Translations under genes and position numbers: made by a program
Shown here: one piece after another, positions 8,748 through 18,092 of the stretch
How positions within the stretch are numbered: position 1 is the first letter of the stretch
Layout of the letters: every line of letters starts with the position of its first letter
NCBI GenBank assembly: GCA_036504445.1
Contig: DASXVE010000025.1
Coordinates: 62,001-126,000 of the forward strand
Source of the DNA: Candidatus Aquicultor sp.
GTDB taxonomy: Bacteria; Actinomycetota; Aquicultoria; Aquicultorales; Aquicultoraceae
DNA: 64,000 nt
Reading direction: 5' to 3'
Notes under the pieces: model-generated
What the model saw: the letters and a program-made list of their open reading frames with translations, nothing else
Told to the model about the DNA's origin: nothing
The model's database searches: none

Positions 8748-9685
8748 TAATTAGCACCTACTTTGTCGCGCGTTTTTGTGGTGGATGTGGCTTCGACCGT
8801 TGTCCCGGCCGATATTTTCTCCTCAGATGTTGGGACTTTAATAGCCTTGCCGTGTAACGGGGTGATATAGAACCCTTCGGCGAATGCGGCGTTTATTAAA
8901 CGCCCTGTTGAACCGTCCCAAGCCTCATGCATAGCGCGCATCATACGGTGCTTGAAGCGCATCTCGGTAAAGAGAAAGAGGGTTTCCATCTTCCTGTTAA
9001 ACGTATCAGTCGTATTGATTACGACATTGGGCTTTTGCGCCCTGAAGTAATAGAGCCCGCCGATTGCTTTGTTGTTCTTGGCCACCTCGGTGCCGATTTT
9101 GCCGGCAGTGGCGTGGTCGGTGTCATGGTAACCTTCGCGCCCACCCGACTCGAATGTGAAGATGTCGGTCGCCCCGATCTCGGTTGCGATTTTTTGCACC
9201 TTGTCGACGGCCTGTTTCTTATCTTTCTGGTAGCTCTCTTGCAAATAGCCGTCTTTATAGTTAATGAAGAACGTGCCGGCCAGCCTCTCGGCTTTCGAAA
9301 TTTTGAGCTGGTCGTCATGGCGCGTTTTGATAATGCGCCGCGAGTAGAACGTGGGCATGTAGCGCTCTTTACCGCCATCGGCAAGAATCGCCAGGTAGAC
9401 CTTATTGCCGCGCTCCAGTAGCCTTGGCAGGGTGCCCCCGGCCATAAACTCGAGGTCGTCCGGGTGAGCGGTTACAAAGAGAATAATGCCGTTCTCCGGT
9501 AGAGTATCTACACCCATGTACGCATGCCGATCAAGCATGACAGCTTGCGCATCTACGCCTTTCCGCTGCTCGCCCACCCCTGCTTCGTTGAAACGCGACT
9601 TAATCAAGTACGGGGCAGCGATGTAAAGCGCAACGAGCATAACCAGTACAAGCGAGACGACTATTGCTAATATCTTTATTACCAC
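8747..9685 (-). CDS. Membrane-anchored PIG-L/LmbE-family deacetylase
   Basis: N-acetylglucosamine-type deacetylase fold. A hydrophobic helix at residues 4-28 anchors it, and the catalytic part carries the zinc motif AHPDDLEFMAGGTLPRLLE (about 73-91) plus YHDTDHATAG near 186. Family members deacetylate GlcNAc-inositol (mycothiol route), GlcNAc-PI or GlcNAc-malate (bacillithiol); the membrane anchor here points instead to a lipid-linked or wall substrate, which is inference. Ends in a Thr/Lys-rich tail. Overlaps tmk by one base. Confidence 0.85.
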   Translation of the reverse strand: MVIKILAIVVSLVLVMLVALYIAAPYLIKSRFNEAGVGEQRKGVDAQAVMLDRHAYMGVDTLPENGIILFVTAHPDDLEFMAGGTLPRLLERGNKVYLAILADGGKERYMPTFYSRRIIKTRHDDQLKISKAERLAGTFFINYKDGYLQESYQKDKKQAVDKVQKIATEIGATDIFTFESGGREGYHDTDHATAGKIGTEVAKNNKAIGGLYYFRAQKPNVVINTTDTFNRKMETLFLFTEMRFKHRMMRAMHEAWDGSTGRLINAAFAEGFYITPLHGKAIKVPTSEEKISAGTTVEATSTTKTRDKVGAN

Positions 9686-9704
9686 GTCCTCTTCAACTGC
9701 CTTT

Positions 9705-10256
9705 CTACAATTCCTTGTATGCCTCTCTACCTTCTTTATACAGGTCGCGCCCGTGCGCGTCCATAGCGACTATGACCGGCAGTTTTTCAACCTCAAGCTT
9801 GTAGACGGCTTCGGGGCCAAGCTCTGGGTATGCGAATACTTCGGATTTCTTGATATAGGACGTGAGAAGTGCGGCGGCCCCGCCCGGTGCGGCGAAATAC
9901 ACCGCGCTAAATTCATGGAGGGCTGCTTTTACATCGTCTGAGCGCGGCCCCTTGCCTATCATGCCTTTTAGTCCGCGGGCAAGAAGCGTGGGGGTAAAAG
10001 GATCCATGCGCGCGCTCGTCGTCGGGCCTATCGCGCCGGACACCTTCCCCGGCGGAACCTCCGAAGGGCCCGCGTAGAAGATAATTTGTCCGGTAAGATC
10101 AAACGGTACGCGTGAACCGCGCTCGATTGCCTCAGCCAAGTACGCGTGTGCCTGGTCGCGTGCAGTATAAATCGTGCCTGTTATTTCGACTTGGTCGCCC
10201 GCGTTAAGCCCGCGAACGACATCATCGGTTAACGGAGTGGTTATTTGTTTCGCCAT
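9705..10256 (-). CDS. fumB: Class I fumarate hydratase, beta subunit
   Basis: C-terminal half of the oxygen-sensitive two-subunit fumarase, interconverting fumarate and malate. 183 residues from MAKQITTPLTDDVVRGLNAG; typical motifs are GDQVEITGTIYTARDQAH, YAGPSEVPPGKVSGAIGPTTSARMD and FAAPGGAAALLTSYI. The start at ATG 10256 matches the family; an upstream extension overlaps the alpha subunit and is discarded. Follows fumA by about 70 bases. The symbol follows two-subunit usage (fumA/fumB), not the E. coli isozymes. Confidence 0.92.
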   Translation of the reverse strand: MAKQITTPLTDDVVRGLNAGDQVEITGTIYTARDQAHAYLAEAIERGSRVPFDLTGQIIFYAGPSEVPPGKVSGAIGPTTSARMDPFTPTLLARGLKGMIGKGPRSDDVKAALHEFSAVYFAAPGGAAALLTSYIKKSEVFAYPELGPEAVYKLEVEKLPVIVAMDAHGRDLYKEGREAYKEL

Positions 10257-10327
10257 ATTTATGCCTCTAACCTCGCAATACGTCAAAGTTATTCGATGTA
10301 GCGCCAAAAATACGTGTGCCGTTTGTT

Positions 10328-11167
10328 CTATATAATCGCTTCTGCTTGCCTGGTCGCTACGCAATTAAACGCGACGGCGCATGGCAGGCATGCGATGTGG
10401 GTTGCCATGGTCTCGATCTTTAAGCCCAGCGCGGTTACCGTGCCGCCCAGCGCGCCCGGGCCGATGCCGAGCTTGTTGACCTCGGCAAAAAGCTCGCTCT
10501 CAAGTTGGGCAAGCTGCGGGTCGGGATTAACGGCATCAAGCGGCCGAAGGAGCGCTTTCTTAGCTAGAAGCCCCACTTTGTCAAAGCTACCGCCGATGCC
10601 GACACCGACAATAACCGGCGGGCATGATTTGGCGGCATTCTCCGCCGCCTGCAGAACAAAGCGGCGCACCGCGTCGACGCCGCCCGAGACCGGCAGCATC
10701 TCGAGCCGCGAGGCGTTCTCGGTGCCGCCCCCTTTCGGCATCACGGTAATTTTAACTGAATCGCCCGGGACGATATCTATGTTGATAAAAGCGGGCGTGT
10801 TGTCGCCGGTATTTTCGCGCTCAAACAACGGTTTTGTAACGATTGATTTTCTGAAGTAGGCTTCGGTGTAGCCGCGGCGCACACCCTCGTTGATTGCGGC
10901 GGTGAGATTGCCGCTCACCGCTACGTCCTGGCCGAGATCGACAAAAACGGTAACGTAACCGGTGTCCTGGCATATCGGCAAATTATCGCACACCGCAATC
11001 TCGGCATTGAGTACAAGTTTTTGGAGCATGTCGATGCCGGTCGCCGATTCCTCATATTCGAGACTCTTGTCTATGGCGGCAAGAACATCGGGACGAATCT
11101 CGATGTTTGCCTTAATGCAGAGGTCGCGTACTGTATCGGTTATAACCTGGGCTAAAACTTCCCGCAT
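10328..11167 (-). CDS. fumA: Class I fumarate hydratase, alpha subunit ([4Fe-4S])
   Basis: N-terminal half of the two-subunit [4Fe-4S] fumarase, 279 residues. Cluster ligands are visible as Cys in CQDTGY (near 66), SCPPVIVGVGIGGSFD (near 185) and HIACLPCAVAFNC. Works with the beta subunit just downstream and with malate dehydrogenase just upstream, giving the oxaloacetate-malate-fumarate arm of a reductive or split citric acid pathway. Confidence 0.93.
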   Translation of the reverse strand: MREVLAQVITDTVRDLCIKANIEIRPDVLAAIDKSLEYEESATGIDMLQKLVLNAEIAVCDNLPICQDTGYVTVFVDLGQDVAVSGNLTAAINEGVRRGYTEAYFRKSIVTKPLFERENTGDNTPAFINIDIVPGDSVKITVMPKGGGTENASRLEMLPVSGGVDAVRRFVLQAAENAAKSCPPVIVGVGIGGSFDKVGLLAKKALLRPLDAVNPDPQLAQLESELFAEVNKLGIGPGALGGTVTALGLKIETMATHIACLPCAVAFNCVATRQAEAII

Positions 11168-11205
11168 AGTGCTTAGCGCTCCTTGAATAATCTCTTTAAA
11201 TTTCT

Positions 11206-12147
11206 CTACGAGATCGCCGGTACGATCTCTTTGAGCTCGGCGATTGCTGTTTTCACCGACGCCGCCGACTGGTGCAGAGCTTCCAGCTCAACGTCGGAGA
11301 GCGGCAGCTCGACAATCTCATCGACGCCCTGCGCGCCGATTCTTGCAGGCAGGCCGATATACATGTCGCTGATATCGTACTGCCCTTGGGCATACACGGC
11401 AGCCGGTACAATATCTTTTCTGTCGCTTAAGATATGGTCGACCATTTTAGCCGCGGCTGCTCCGGGCGCATAAAACGCGCTGCCGGTCTTCAAGTAGGAC
11501 ACAATCTCGGCACCGCCGTTTTTGGTCTTCTCGACGATCTGGTGTGCCTGCTCGTGGTTTACCATCTCAAGCAGCGGCCAGCCGTTAATCTTCGTATCGC
11601 TCACAACCGGAACCATTGAGTCGCCGTGCGCGCCGATAACTATACCCTCAATACTCGTCATCGTAGTATCAAGCGCCTGCGCTACGAAGTATTTATAGCG
11701 CGCGGTATCGAGGACGCCGCCCATACCGATAACGCGCTCCGGCGTGAGCCCGCTGAGTTTATATGCAAGATACGCCATAACATCCATCGGGTTGGTAACG
11801 ACAACGAGAATTGCATCCGGTGCCTGGGAGACCACGTTTGCCGCGATCGATCCTAAAATGGCTGCATTTTTGCCGAGAAGGTCGGAGCGGCTCATCCCCG
11901 GTTGGCGTGCCAGGCCGGCGGTGATAACCACAACGTCCGACTCCGCAACCTCAGCGTATTCGGTCGTGCCGGTCACGGTTTGCCCATAACCTTCAATCGC
12001 GCCCGCCTGCATCATATCGATCGCTTTGCCCTTGGCGAGCCCGTCGACAACATCAACCAGGACAACGTCCGCAATTTTGTTTTTAAGAAGCGTATACGCA
12101 CAGGTCGCACCAACGTTACCTGCACCAATAACAGAAACTTTTGCCAT
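11206..12147 (-). CDS. mdh: Malate dehydrogenase (LDH-like family)
   Basis: NAD-binding Rossmann motif GAGNVGATCA at the N-terminus, substrate loop LARQPGMSRSDLL with arginines in the positions favouring malate over lactate, the NPMDVM segment, and active-site His in IGAHGDSMVP. 313 residues from the second of two adjacent ATGs (12147), five bases after GTGGGGG; 12150 is equally possible. Upstream in-frame residues are not family-like. Clusters with fumarase. Confidence 0.93.
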   Translation of the reverse strand: MAKVSVIGAGNVGATCAYTLLKNKIADVVLVDVVDGLAKGKAIDMMQAGAIEGYGQTVTGTTEYAEVAESDVVVITAGLARQPGMSRSDLLGKNAAILGSIAANVVSQAPDAILVVVTNPMDVMAYLAYKLSGLTPERVIGMGGVLDTARYKYFVAQALDTTMTSIEGIVIGAHGDSMVPVVSDTKINGWPLLEMVNHEQAHQIVEKTKNGGAEIVSYLKTGSAFYAPGAAAAKMVDHILSDRKDIVPAAVYAQGQYDISDMYIGLPARIGAQGVDEIVELPLSDVELEALHQSAASVKTAIAELKEIVPAIS

Positions 12148-12264
12148 CATAACCCCCACTATTTCGCTCATGGTGAACAGCTCGAAACCTCTTAGTATGT
12201 GCGCTGCAAGCTGCAAGCTAAAACCATGGGACAAACCATCTATTTGTCTGAACTATTATTATAA

Positions 12265-12295
12265 CAAAAAAAGAGACAGCCCTTGCTGTCTCTTT
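12265..12295 (-). terminator. Rho-independent terminator of topA
   Basis: Perfect 11-bp stem AAAGAGACAGC/GCTGTCTCTTT with loop AAGG, followed on the minus strand by a T run; lies 25 bases past the topA stop. Confidence 0.85.
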
Positions 12296-12319
12296 GATTT
12301 CAAATATTTATGTTAACTG

Positions 12320-14608
12320 CTACTCTCCGGCGGCTGCGCGTTTCGGTGCGGCGACGCTGGTTTTTCTCGTAGCCGTTTTCTTCGCGGTAACCTTTGTGAC
12401 CGTAGCCTTCTTTATCGTGCTCTTTTTGGCCGCAGCTTTCTTGGTCGTTTTCTTCTTAATTACGCGCTTAGGCTTGGCTACTTTAAGCGCAGTGCCGCCA
12501 TCCGCAGCGGTGCCCTTTGCGGCTTCACGCGCTGCTTTTTCCGCTGCTTTTCTGATCTTCGACGGACAATTCGGGTCGATGCAGAGAATCCACGGCCTAC
12601 CGATACCGGTCATAACCTTAATCTTCGGCGAGCCGCACTCTTCGCATATCTCCATCAGCGGGATTATCTCGCCGCGCTGCGGAAGCGGATACGACACGGT
12701 GCAACTATCCGGTGCCGGCTCTTCGCCTTCTTCGGCCTTCTTGTAATTCGTGCAGCCGACAAAACGCTTGCGCGTCTTCTTCGACTTCATAATGCGCAGT
12801 TGCCCGCCGCATCCCTCGCGGGTGCAATCGCCGACAATCCTGTCTTCGCGGATACCGGCACGAATCTCGGCCCCGAGCTCTTCTTTGTGCTCTTCCAGCC
12901 CTTTCATGATCTCGTGCAGCAATAACCGTGACCGGTCGACAACCGCGTGCTGATTGGTCTCACCTTCCGCAATTGCGTCCATATCCTTCTCGAGCTCGGC
13001 GGTCATCGCCGGTGTGGCGATAAGCTGCGCGTATTTTACAAGCGAATCGGCAACCGCCACACCGGTTTCAGTCGGTATGATCGGGTCGCCGTGGATATAG
13101 CCGCGGTCGTAGAGACCTTTTATAATCTCGTGCCTGGTCGCCTTGGTGCCGAGACCGAGCTCTTCCATCACCTGGATAAGCTTGCTCTGGCTGTAGCGCG
13201 CAGGCGGCTGCATTTCTTTATCTTCCATCTCAATGTTAATGAGATCCAGTATATCGCCTTCGTGTGCCGGCGGGAGCTCTTCGTCTTTCTTGCGGCTGTA
13301 CGGGTAGTACCTGAGCCACCCTTCAACCACGACGTGGCTGCCGCGCGCAAAGAACGGTTCGCCGTTGGTATCGATATCGATACGCATGCTCTCGGAGATC
13401 GAGACCGGCGCAAGTGTTGCCATAAATCTGCGAACAACCAGCTCGTAAACCTTCCACTCTTGCGGATCGAGGTTACCCTTTTCCACTACACCGGTCGGAT
13501 GAATCGGCGGGTGGTCCGTTGCGAACTTTTTGCCGCGGGTTGGTTTCAGCTCTTTTTGCATAAGCAGCTCGCGGGCAAGGAACCCAAACTGCGAGCTGGC
13601 CGAAAGCGTCTTCAAAATGTCCTTCAAGTCGAGCGACGGCGGATACACGGTGTTATCCACCCTCGGGTAACTGATGAGGCCTCGCATATAGAGGCTTTCA
13701 GCGATACGCATCGCGTTTGCCGTCGAAAGCCCGGTTGAAGCGGCCGCGCTTAAGAACGCGGTGGTGTTAAACGGGGCCGGCGGCGCCGTCTCGCGCTGCG
13801 ATTTTGTAACCGAGGTAACCGTGCCGGTTTTCGTACCGTTAATGGTAGCGATAGCCTGCAACGCCTCGTTGTGATCCCAGAATTTTTCTGTTTTATGGCT
13901 TGCGATAAAGCGCGTACCGCTGTGATCGAACATTGCCCTGATCTGCCAGTACGGCTGCTTGACGAACGCCTCGCGCTCTTTCTCGCGCTGTGCGATGAGT
14001 GCAAGCGTCGGGCTTTGAACACGCCCGACCGAGAGGAATTGCCCTCCCAGACGCCTTGATGCAAGCGAGATAAAGCGCGTAAGCGTTGCGCCCCAGATCA
14101 GGTCGATATCCTGGCGGGCCTCACCGGCCTGCGCGAGATTAATGTATAGATCCTCCGGGTGCGTAAACGCGCGCTCGATCTCTTGTTTTGTGATAGCCGA
14201 GAAGCGCGAGCGCTTTACGCCGACCTTCGGGTTTACTTCTCTAATTAGATTTGCGGCATCAACGCCGATTAACTCGCCTTCGCGGTCGAAGTCGGTTGCA
14301 ATCACAACTTCGTTCGCGTCTTTTGCGAGCTTCTGCATAGCTTTGATAATCTGTTTTTGCATCGGCACTTTAATAATTGCGGCGTCGATGAGCGAGTCCG
14401 GCGTTACTTTCTGCCAGCTGCTGTATTCCTCAGGAAAATCAACTTTGAGGATATGCCCTTTAAGACCGATAACGGCCGTCTCCGAACCGTTTTCCGCATA
14501 GCGATAAATCGGAATCGTGTAGCTTTTCTCGGTTTTGATTTTTCCGTTCGCCAGTATCTTAGCTATTCGTTCTGCCGCGATATTCTTCTCAGTTACGATA
14601 AGTTTCAT
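12320..14608 (-). CDS. topA: DNA topoisomerase I, archaeal-type core with a lysine-rich tail
   Basis: Type IA topoisomerase relaxing negative supercoils. TOPRIM motif TDFDREGELIG near residue 107, GRVQSPTL, and the active-site Tyr in MRGLISYPRVDNTVYP. The N-terminus MKLIVTEKNIAAERIAKIL and the YPR-DNTVYP active site are those of the archaeal TopA subfamily rather than the common bacterial one. Two zinc-finger-like blocks follow (CTREGCGGQL...CTNYKK and CEECGSPKI...CIDPNCP), and the last 80 residues are Lys/Ala/Thr repeats resembling histone H1, a trait of actinobacterial topoisomerases. Start ATG 14608; 762 residues. Confidence 0.93.
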   Translation of the reverse strand: MKLIVTEKNIAAERIAKILANGKIKTEKSYTIPIYRYAENGSETAVIGLKGHILKVDFPEEYSSWQKVTPDSLIDAAIIKVPMQKQIIKAMQKLAKDANEVVIATDFDREGELIGVDAANLIREVNPKVGVKRSRFSAITKQEIERAFTHPEDLYINLAQAGEARQDIDLIWGATLTRFISLASRRLGGQFLSVGRVQSPTLALIAQREKEREAFVKQPYWQIRAMFDHSGTRFIASHKTEKFWDHNEALQAIATINGTKTGTVTSVTKSQRETAPPAPFNTTAFLSAAASTGLSTANAMRIAESLYMRGLISYPRVDNTVYPPSLDLKDILKTLSASSQFGFLARELLMQKELKPTRGKKFATDHPPIHPTGVVEKGNLDPQEWKVYELVVRRFMATLAPVSISESMRIDIDTNGEPFFARGSHVVVEGWLRYYPYSRKKDEELPPAHEGDILDLINIEMEDKEMQPPARYSQSKLIQVMEELGLGTKATRHEIIKGLYDRGYIHGDPIIPTETGVAVADSLVKYAQLIATPAMTAELEKDMDAIAEGETNQHAVVDRSRLLLHEIMKGLEEHKEELGAEIRAGIREDRIVGDCTREGCGGQLRIMKSKKTRKRFVGCTNYKKAEEGEEPAPDSCTVSYPLPQRGEIIPLMEICEECGSPKIKVMTGIGRPWILCIDPNCPSKIRKAAEKAAREAAKGTAADGGTALKVAKPKRVIKKKTTKKAAAKKSTIKKATVTKVTAKKTATRKTSVAAPKRAAAGE

Positions 14609-14670
14609 CCACACCAACTCTTTTTATGTACTCTCGTCTTGGATTGACACGGGTAAAAATTGTCTGACCA

Positions 14671-14699
14671 ATTATATTGCTACTGTGAAATTTAGGCAA
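14671..14699 (-). promoter_or_regulatory. Sigma-70-type promoter for topA
   Basis: On the minus strand TTGCCT, 17 bp, TATAAT, about 60 bases upstream of the topA start. Confidence 0.65.
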
Positions 14700-14858
14700 T
14701 ACACGAAACGCCTATATATATCACTGACTCGTGTATATATCGGAGGATTATACCCGAAGTTTAACTGGAATGTGGATAGTTTTCGTAACTTTTATGTTAC
14801 GAGTGCTTGCAGGCTAAGAATATTGGTGGTCACAAGCCTACTATATGATGGGAGAAAT

Positions 14859-15362
14859 TTATTGCTGGGCGCACTCGCCCGTTTGCCCTTTGAGGATTTG
14901 AACGCCGTGGCGCAACGCCGGTAAAATCACCGCAAGTGATTCGCGGACGGCCTTTGGGCTGCCGGGCATGTTGATAATGATAGTCTCGCCGCGGATGCCG
15001 CTGACCGCGCGTGAAAGCATGGCGTGTGGTGTGATTTTCAAGCTTTCCTGGCGGATCGCCTCGACAAATCCGGGGGCAAGACGCTCAACAACCGAAAGCG
15101 TGGCCTCGGGGGTAACGTCGCGCTTGGAAAAACCGGTCCCGCCGGTCGTAAGGATAACGTCGGCATCATCAAAATCAGCGAAGCGAACAAGCCATTCCTC
15201 GATCTTGTACTGTTCGTCGGGGATAACCTCGTGCGCGATCACAACAGCGCCCTCGCTCTCGACGATGCGTTTGATTTCCGCGCCGCTTAAGTCTTCACGC
15301 TCACCGCGCGACCCTTTATCGCTAATGGTAAGAACTGCGATTTTTATACCCTGAAGCCGCAT
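14859..15362 (-). CDS. mogA: Molybdopterin adenylyltransferase-like protein (MogA/MoaB)
   Basis: Activates molybdopterin with AMP before metal insertion. 167 residues from MRLQGIKIAVLTISDKGSRG; motifs TTGGTGFSKRDVTPEAT and the MPGSPKAVRE segment bind the pterin and nucleotide. ATG 15362 is preferred over an upstream in-frame start because the family begins there and AAAGGA lies 12 bases upstream. Last gene of the leftward tungsten/molybdenum block. Confidence 0.92.
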   Translation of the reverse strand: MRLQGIKIAVLTISDKGSRGEREDLSGAEIKRIVESEGAVVIAHEVIPDEQYKIEEWLVRFADFDDADVILTTGGTGFSKRDVTPEATLSVVERLAPGFVEAIRQESLKITPHAMLSRAVSGIRGETIIINMPGSPKAVRESLAVILPALRHGVQILKGQTGECAQQ

Positions 15363-15450
15363 ATCTAGTAGTATCCTTTCGGGCAACTCTATGGAACCCA
15401 AATGCGCTGCCGATGCGCACTTGAATTTCGCTCGCCCTTAGTTTCTCAGT

Positions 15451-15903
15451 TTATTTTACGACAGCAATCTCGTCATCGACAGCGATTTTGCCCTCGGTGA
15501 TGACTTTGACAAAAATGCCTTCTTTGGGCATAACGCAATCGCCGGCCTGGCGATAGATCGCACACTTGGTATGACATTCTTTCCCGATCTGGGTTACCTC
15601 TAAAACAACGCCATCGCCTACGGTAACTCTGGTACCGATGGGAAGTTTAAGCAGGTCGATGCCAATGGTTGTGAGGTTCTCGGCAAAATCGCCGGGGCCG
15701 ACTTTGAGGCCCATTGCGACCATCTTGTCGATGCTTTCCTGCGCGAGCAGGCTTATTTGGCGGTGCCAATCGGCCGCATGGGCGTCGCCGACAATACCGT
15801 GATCCAACTTGATATCAGCAGAACCGATGTTTTTCTTGCGCATACCCTTCTTCGGGCTGGTGTTGACCGCAATAATTTTCGCGGTTCCGTTCGTGTTATC
15901 CAT
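15451..15903 (-). CDS. MOSC-domain protein
   Basis: MOSC domain of 150 residues, related to the C-terminal domain of Moco sulfurases. The key Cys lies in GKECHTKCAIYRQAGDCVMPKEGIFVKVI, together with DHGIVGDAHAADWHRQISLLAQESID. Members bind or transfer sulfur and the pterin cofactor; stand-alone copies within moa operons are common. Ends about 90 bases before mogA. Exact activity unknown. Confidence 0.88.
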   Translation of the reverse strand: MDNTNGTAKIIAVNTSPKKGMRKKNIGSADIKLDHGIVGDAHAADWHRQISLLAQESIDKMVAMGLKVGPGDFAENLTTIGIDLLKLPIGTRVTVGDGVVLEVTQIGKECHTKCAIYRQAGDCVMPKEGIFVKVITEGKIAVDDEIAVVK

Positions 15904-15919
15904 ACTCTTAACCTCTTCC

Positions 15920-16423
15920 TTACTTCCTATATGCGCCGCTTTTACCGCCGGTTTTCTCGACGAGCTCGATGTCGGAAATCATCATGCTCTTATCCACTGC
16001 TTTGCACATATCATATACTGTGAGCGCGGCGATCGAGACCGCCGTTAACGCCTCCATCTCGACGCCGGTTCTGTCCATCGTTTTGGCTGTTGCGATAATG
16101 CCGAGCTCGCTCTCGGATAACGGGGTAAAGCTGATGTCGACGCCGGTGATCTGCAGCGGATGGCACATCGGGATAAGCTCTGGCGTCTTCTTAGCGCCCA
16201 TAATCCCGGCGACCTGGGCAACTGCGAGCACATCGCCTTTTTTGATCCGGCCGTCTCTGATGAGCTCCATGGTCTCTGATTTCATCTTAACCACACCGCG
16301 AGCGATAGCCGTTCTGGCCGTGATCTGCTTCTTGCTCACATCGACCATCTGAGCTCTACCTTCTTCATTTAAATGCGTCAGTGCTTTTAGTTCTTGTTGA
16401 ACGATATTCCACCGATCCGCCAT
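15920..16423 (-). CDS. moaC: Cyclic pyranopterin monophosphate synthase
   Basis: Second half of the first step of molybdopterin synthesis, converting the MoaA product to cPMP. 167 residues; [18 protein letters not shown], the active-site Lys/His motif [19 protein letters not shown] and [29 protein letters not shown] are all intact. Begins directly after moaA (one base apart). Confidence 0.96.
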   Translation of the reverse strand: MADRWNIVQQELKALTHLNEEGRAQMVDVSKKQITARTAIARGVVKMKSETMELIRDGRIKKGDVLAVAQVAGIMGAKKTPELIPMCHPLQITGVDISFTPLSESELGIIATAKTMDRTGVEMEALTAVSIAALTVYDMCKAVDKSMMISDIELVEKTGGKSGAYRK

Positions 16424-16424
16424 C

Positions 16425-17393
16425 TTATCCTCCTATTTGGCTCATCAACCTGGCTAGTTTGTCCGTCCCGGCGTTATGGCGCTCCGGCTTGTTGCGCGTG
16501 ACCTCCTGGATAAAGGCAACGAGTTCGTCACCGCTTTCGACCTCGCACATCTTTGCCCGGATGTCGAACTCCGTATCTGAGAACAGGCACACGCGGAGCT
16601 TGCCATCGGGGGTTATCCGCAAACGGTTGCAGCTTGAACAAAAATGATTGCTCATTGCGCTTATAAAACCAAGTGTACCAAGAGCACCCTCAAACGTCAC
16701 ATAGGTAGCCGGGCCCGCGCCCTTAGGCCCTGAAACGGGCGCAACGGGGCCGTATTTTGCAATCTTTGCCTTGAGCTCGTCTATTGAGATGTAGCGATCG
16801 GAGTCCCAATCGCCGACCGGCATAAACTCGATAAAACGCACGTGGACCGGATAGTCGTAGATGAGTTTTATAAAATCCTTGGGATCATCGTTAATACCCC
16901 TGATGAGCACCGCATTTACTTTAACGGGAGTAAGGCCGAACTCGAGTGCCGTTTTCATGCCTTCAAGCGCCCGCTCAACGCTTCCGCAGCGCGTCAAGGT
17001 ACGATACACCTCAGGATTAAGGCTGTCGATACTGATGTTTATACGTTTCAAGCCGGCTTCTTGGAGCGCCTTGCCGTACTTCGGCAAGAGAATTCCGTTC
17101 GTGGTGAGCGAAACGTCATTTAAGCCGGGGATGTGGGTCAGCATATCGACCAGTTTTATAATGTCTTTTCGTACCAAGGGCTCACCGCCGGTTAAGCGTA
17201 TCTTTGATATGCCTGCCTTAACCGCCGCCTTTGCAAAGCGCTCGATTTCTTCATAGGTCAGGATATCTTCATGCGGTTTGGGCTCTACTCCCTCTTCAGG
17301 CATGCAGTATGAACAGCGCAAATTGCAGCGATCGGTTACGGCGATACGTAGATAATCGATTTTGCGGTTGTAGCTATCGCGAAGCTCGCTCAT
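16425..17393 (-). CDS. moaA: GTP 3',8-cyclase (radical SAM)
   Basis: First step of molybdopterin synthesis: rearranges GTP by radical SAM chemistry. N-terminal cluster motif CNLRCSYC near residue 19-26, GGEPLVRKD, and the C-terminal cluster in [18 protein letters not shown]. The protein ends in the Gly-Gly needed for activity in MoaA enzymes. 322 residues; its ATG overlaps the mobB stop by four bases. Confidence 0.96.
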   Translation of the reverse strand: MSELRDSYNRKIDYLRIAVTDRCNLRCSYCMPEEGVEPKPHEDILTYEEIERFAKAAVKAGISKIRLTGGEPLVRKDIIKLVDMLTHIPGLNDVSLTTNGILLPKYGKALQEAGLKRINISIDSLNPEVYRTLTRCGSVERALEGMKTALEFGLTPVKVNAVLIRGINDDPKDFIKLIYDYPVHVRFIEFMPVGDWDSDRYISIDELKAKIAKYGPVAPVSGPKGAGPATYVTFEGALGTLGFISAMSNHFCSSCNRLRITPDGKLRVCLFSDTEFDIRAKMCEVESGDELVAFIQEVTRNKPERHNAGTDKLARLMSQIGG

Positions 17394-17893
17394 AGTCTTC
17401 CTTTTTTTAGTGAGAATTGCTGCTCGAGAAAATTGGCGACCGCCACGGCGTCATCGAGGCCGAAATGCGGCCGGTCGATCGGGAACGAGTTATCGGTAAC
17501 GAGAGCAACAAGTTCGTCTTCCGTGCTGATAAGCTCGGCCGAGTGCTCTTTGCGCGAAACCTCGATCTTCGGAAACGGCCCGCGCTTATACCCTTCGGTA
17601 ATCACAAGATCGTGACCGGCATCAACCATATCGAGAACGCTTTCGACCGAAATCTCCTCCTCATAGTGTTTGATCATCGCAAACCTGTGAGCCGAGACAA
17701 TCGCTACGGTATCGGCGCCGGCTTCGGCATGCCGATACGTGTCCTTGCCTGGATGATCGATGTCAAAGCCGTGGACATTATGCTTAATAACCGCGACCTT
17801 GTAGCCACGGCGCTTCAGCTCTTCAATAAGCTTAACGACGAACGTGGTTTTTCCGGTATTCGATTTGCCGACGATAGAAACAACCGGGGTCAT
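17390..17893 (-). CDS. mobB: Molybdopterin-guanine dinucleotide biosynthesis adaptor MobB
   Basis: P-loop GTP-binding protein aiding guanine dinucleotide attachment. Walker A VGKSNTGKTTFVVKLI near residue 8, KVAVIKHNVHGFDIDHPGKDTYRHAEAGAD and LVITEGYKRGPFPKIEV. 167 residues. One-base overlap with the small gene upstream and four-base overlap with moaA. Confidence 0.93.
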   Translation of the reverse strand: MTPVVSIVGKSNTGKTTFVVKLIEELKRRGYKVAVIKHNVHGFDIDHPGKDTYRHAEAGADTVAIVSAHRFAMIKHYEEEISVESVLDMVDAGHDLVITEGYKRGPFPKIEVSRKEHSAELISTEDELVALVTDNSFPIDRPHFGLDDAVAVANFLEQQFSLKKGRL

Positions 17894-18075
17894 TACTTAA
17901 AACATCCCAGCTCACACGAATGAATTTTGATACCGAGTTCGTCACACGCGTCACCGATTTGGTGAAGCGGCACCCCCAGCCCGGCGCCGATTTTACGGGC
18001 GGCCGTGCATGATAATCTGTTATCTTTAGCGGTCTCTTTTACTTTCTCAAGAACCTCTGCACTAATTTCTGACAT
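17893..18075 (-). CDS. Small helix-turn-helix-like protein in the Mo/W operon
   Basis: 60 residues, not assigned with confidence. The sequence SCTAARKIGAGLGVPLHQIGDACDELGIKIHSCELGCFK looks like a winged or plain helix-turn-helix core followed by a C-terminal Cys pair (CELGC). It is tightly fused to mobB (one-base overlap) and follows moeA by 17 bases, so it belongs to the operon. It might sense metal or cofactor, which is inference. Codon use matches its neighbours. Confidence 0.75.
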   Translation of the reverse strand: MSEISAEVLEKVKETAKDNRLSCTAARKIGAGLGVPLHQIGDACDELGIKIHSCELGCFK

Positions 18076-18092
18076 TGGAACCTCCTAATTAT

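Noticed and set aside
12947-13738. 263-codon rightward frame opposite topA
   Set aside because: It lies wholly antisense to a strongly conserved gene, has no recognisable domain and no ribosome binding site.
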